DNA of 14,035 nucleotides from JAEUJT01 sp044225205 (GTDB lineage: Bacteria > Myxococcota > Myxococcia > Myxococcales > Myxococcaceae): assembly GCA_044225205.1 (NCBI GenBank), contig JBGAIY010000196.1, positions 1-14,035 of the forward strand, in the 5' to 3' direction. The translations under genes and the position numbers were made by a program. Shown here piece by piece: positions 13,086 through 14,035 of the stretch (its first letter is position 1; the number at the start of each line of letters is the position of its first letter). The notes beneath the pieces are model-generated. The model was not told the origin of the DNA, did no database searches, and was given only the letters and a program-made list of their open reading frames with translations.

Positions 13086-14035
13086 TCAAATCGAAATCGA
13101 ACCCTCTCGAAAGTCAGTCTTCGCCAGGTGCACGTTGATGCACACCGGGTGACCTGCGGCCGAGAGCGCCTTGGCTTCGTCGAGCACCTGGTCGATTTTC
13201 GACGACTCGGTCAACAACAGCCCCTTGCCACCGTAGCCTTCGGCGACCGTGTGGTACGCGGTGCGCAGCAGCGACGTGCCGACCGGAGAGCCGAGCAGCG
13301 TCGTTTGATCTCTGGCGATTTGGCCCCAGCTCGCGTCGGTGCCGATGACGGCGATGGGGGCCATGCCGTGGCGCGCGAACGTGTCGAATTCAGACAAGCT
13401 GTAGGCGCTCGAGCCGTCTCCGTAGAGCACCCAGACTTCTGATTTCGGCCGCACGCTGGCCGCGCCCACCGCGAAACCGCCCCCGACGCCCAGCGTGCCG
13501 AAGACGCCGGGGTCGAGCCACGACAGCGGCGCGCGGGGCTTGACGATGTAGGCCGCGGTCGCGACGAAGTCTCCACCGTCGGCGACCAGCACCGAGTCGT
13601 CGGCGAGCTTTTCTTCGAGCCGCAAGAAAAACTGAATGGGGTCGATCAGCTCACCGTCGGTCTTCGCTTTCGAGCGAATTTCGGTGTCGCGTGCCACTTC
13701 ACGGTCACGGCAGGCCGCGGCCCAACCGGCCCACCTTTCGGCGCGCGGCACCTGCGCCGCCAGCTTCACGAGAAAGTCGCCGGCGTTCATTTGCACCGCC
13801 AGCGTCGGTCGTCGGTTCTTCGTCAATTCGAGCGCCGAGAGGTTCGCGGCGATGACGGTCGCCTTGCTTGAAATGCCGAGCCCGTACTTGAGCCGAAAGT
13901 CGAACGGAAAGCCGCACACCACCACGACGTCGGCCTCTTTGAGCGCTTTGCCTCGTGCGTGGCGAAATTGAATGGGGCTGTCGCGCCCCAAGAGCCCTCG
14001 GGCCATGCCACCCAGCCAGGTCGGCACGCCCAGCT
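13086..14035 (-). CDS. TPP-dependent lyase resembling ILVBL/HACL2, partial (5' end outside window)
   Basis: The frame is open to the window edge, so about 316 C-terminal residues are seen, covering the middle and TPP-binding domains. The GTG at 14027 is an internal valine, not a start. The TPP/Mg motif begins GDGSSAYSLSEFDTF (13421 downward) and ends GTDASW, where the usual Asn is Asp. Blocks LGGMARGLLGR, VADGGDFVATAAYIV, LDPGVFGTLGVGGGF and the tail KTDFREGSISI match, from memory, the animal acetolactate-synthase-like protein ILVBL (HACL2), which cleaves 2-hydroxyacyl-CoAs. This is closer than ordinary acetolactate synthase, so a 2-hydroxyacyl-CoA lyase role is inferred. It is the first visible gene of a minus-strand set with a small membrane protein and a hydrolase. 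Confidence 0.85.
   Translation of the reverse strand, partial: LGVPTWLGGMARGLLGRDSPIQFRHARGKALKEADVVVVCGFPFDFRLKYGLGISSKATVIAANLSALELTKNRRPTLAVQMNAGDFLVKLAAQVPRAERWAGWAAACRDREVARDTEIRSKAKTDGELIDPIQFFLRLEEKLADDSVLVADGGDFVATAAYIVKPRAPLSWLDPGVFGTLGVGGGFAVGAASVRPKSEVWVLYGDGSSAYSLSEFDTFARHGMAPIAVIGTDASWGQIARDQTTLLGSPVGTSLLRTAYHTVAEGYGGKGLLLTESSKIDQVLDEAKALSAAGHPVCINVHLAKTDFREGSISI

Overview
The window comes from a high-GC bacterial chromosome, most likely a myxobacterium or close relative (Myxococcota). That placement is inference. It rests on an ECF-type sigma factor followed by a FecR/TPR protein and an RCC1-repeat lipoprotein, on lipoproteins with Asp/Ser/Gly-rich stretches after the lipid-anchor cysteine, on a Cox15-type heme A synthase, and on strong G/C preference at third codon positions. 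No tRNA, rRNA, CRISPR array or insertion sequence was seen. No stretch over about 200 bases lacks a candidate gene.

Layout. At the left edge a truncated minus-strand gene encodes a small zinc-ribbon-like protein (1-195). It is divergent from heme A synthase (310-1329, +). A RadC-family JAB/MPN protein (1482-2156, +) and a RecQ helicase (2188-4257, +) follow, only 31 bases apart. A 195-base convergent gap separates RecQ from a four-gene minus-strand operon whose junctions all overlap. In transcription order the operon is: ECF-like sigma factor (8138-7563), FecR/TPR membrane protein (7573-6491), secreted protein with a probable outer-membrane barrel (6494-5583), and a seven-blade RCC1-like lipoprotein (5586-4453). 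Divergent from the sigma gene is a large repeat-containing lipoprotein gene (8234-10131, +). It is broken by an exact 98-bp tandem duplication. Next is a cytosolic protein of unknown family (10218-11641, +), interrupted by one undetermined base. The right end is a minus-strand set in transcription order: the 3' part of a TPP-dependent lyase resembling animal ILVBL/HACL2, a small two-helix membrane protein, and an alpha/beta-hydrolase lipoprotein.

How the parts may work together. The sigma-FecR-barrel-RCC1 operon looks like an envelope-signalling unit: cytosolic sigma, single-pass FecR-type regulator, and two exported proteins. The divergent lipoprotein shares its intergenic region, which contains a nearly concentric 35-bp dyad, so it is a candidate regulon member. 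This is the most system-like part of the window, but its signal and targets cannot be read from the sequence.

Caution on sequence quality. Two of the larger plus-strand genes are out of frame as given. Removing one 98-bp copy, or removing five bases at the N, restores each to a single open frame. Both lesions may be assembly artefacts.
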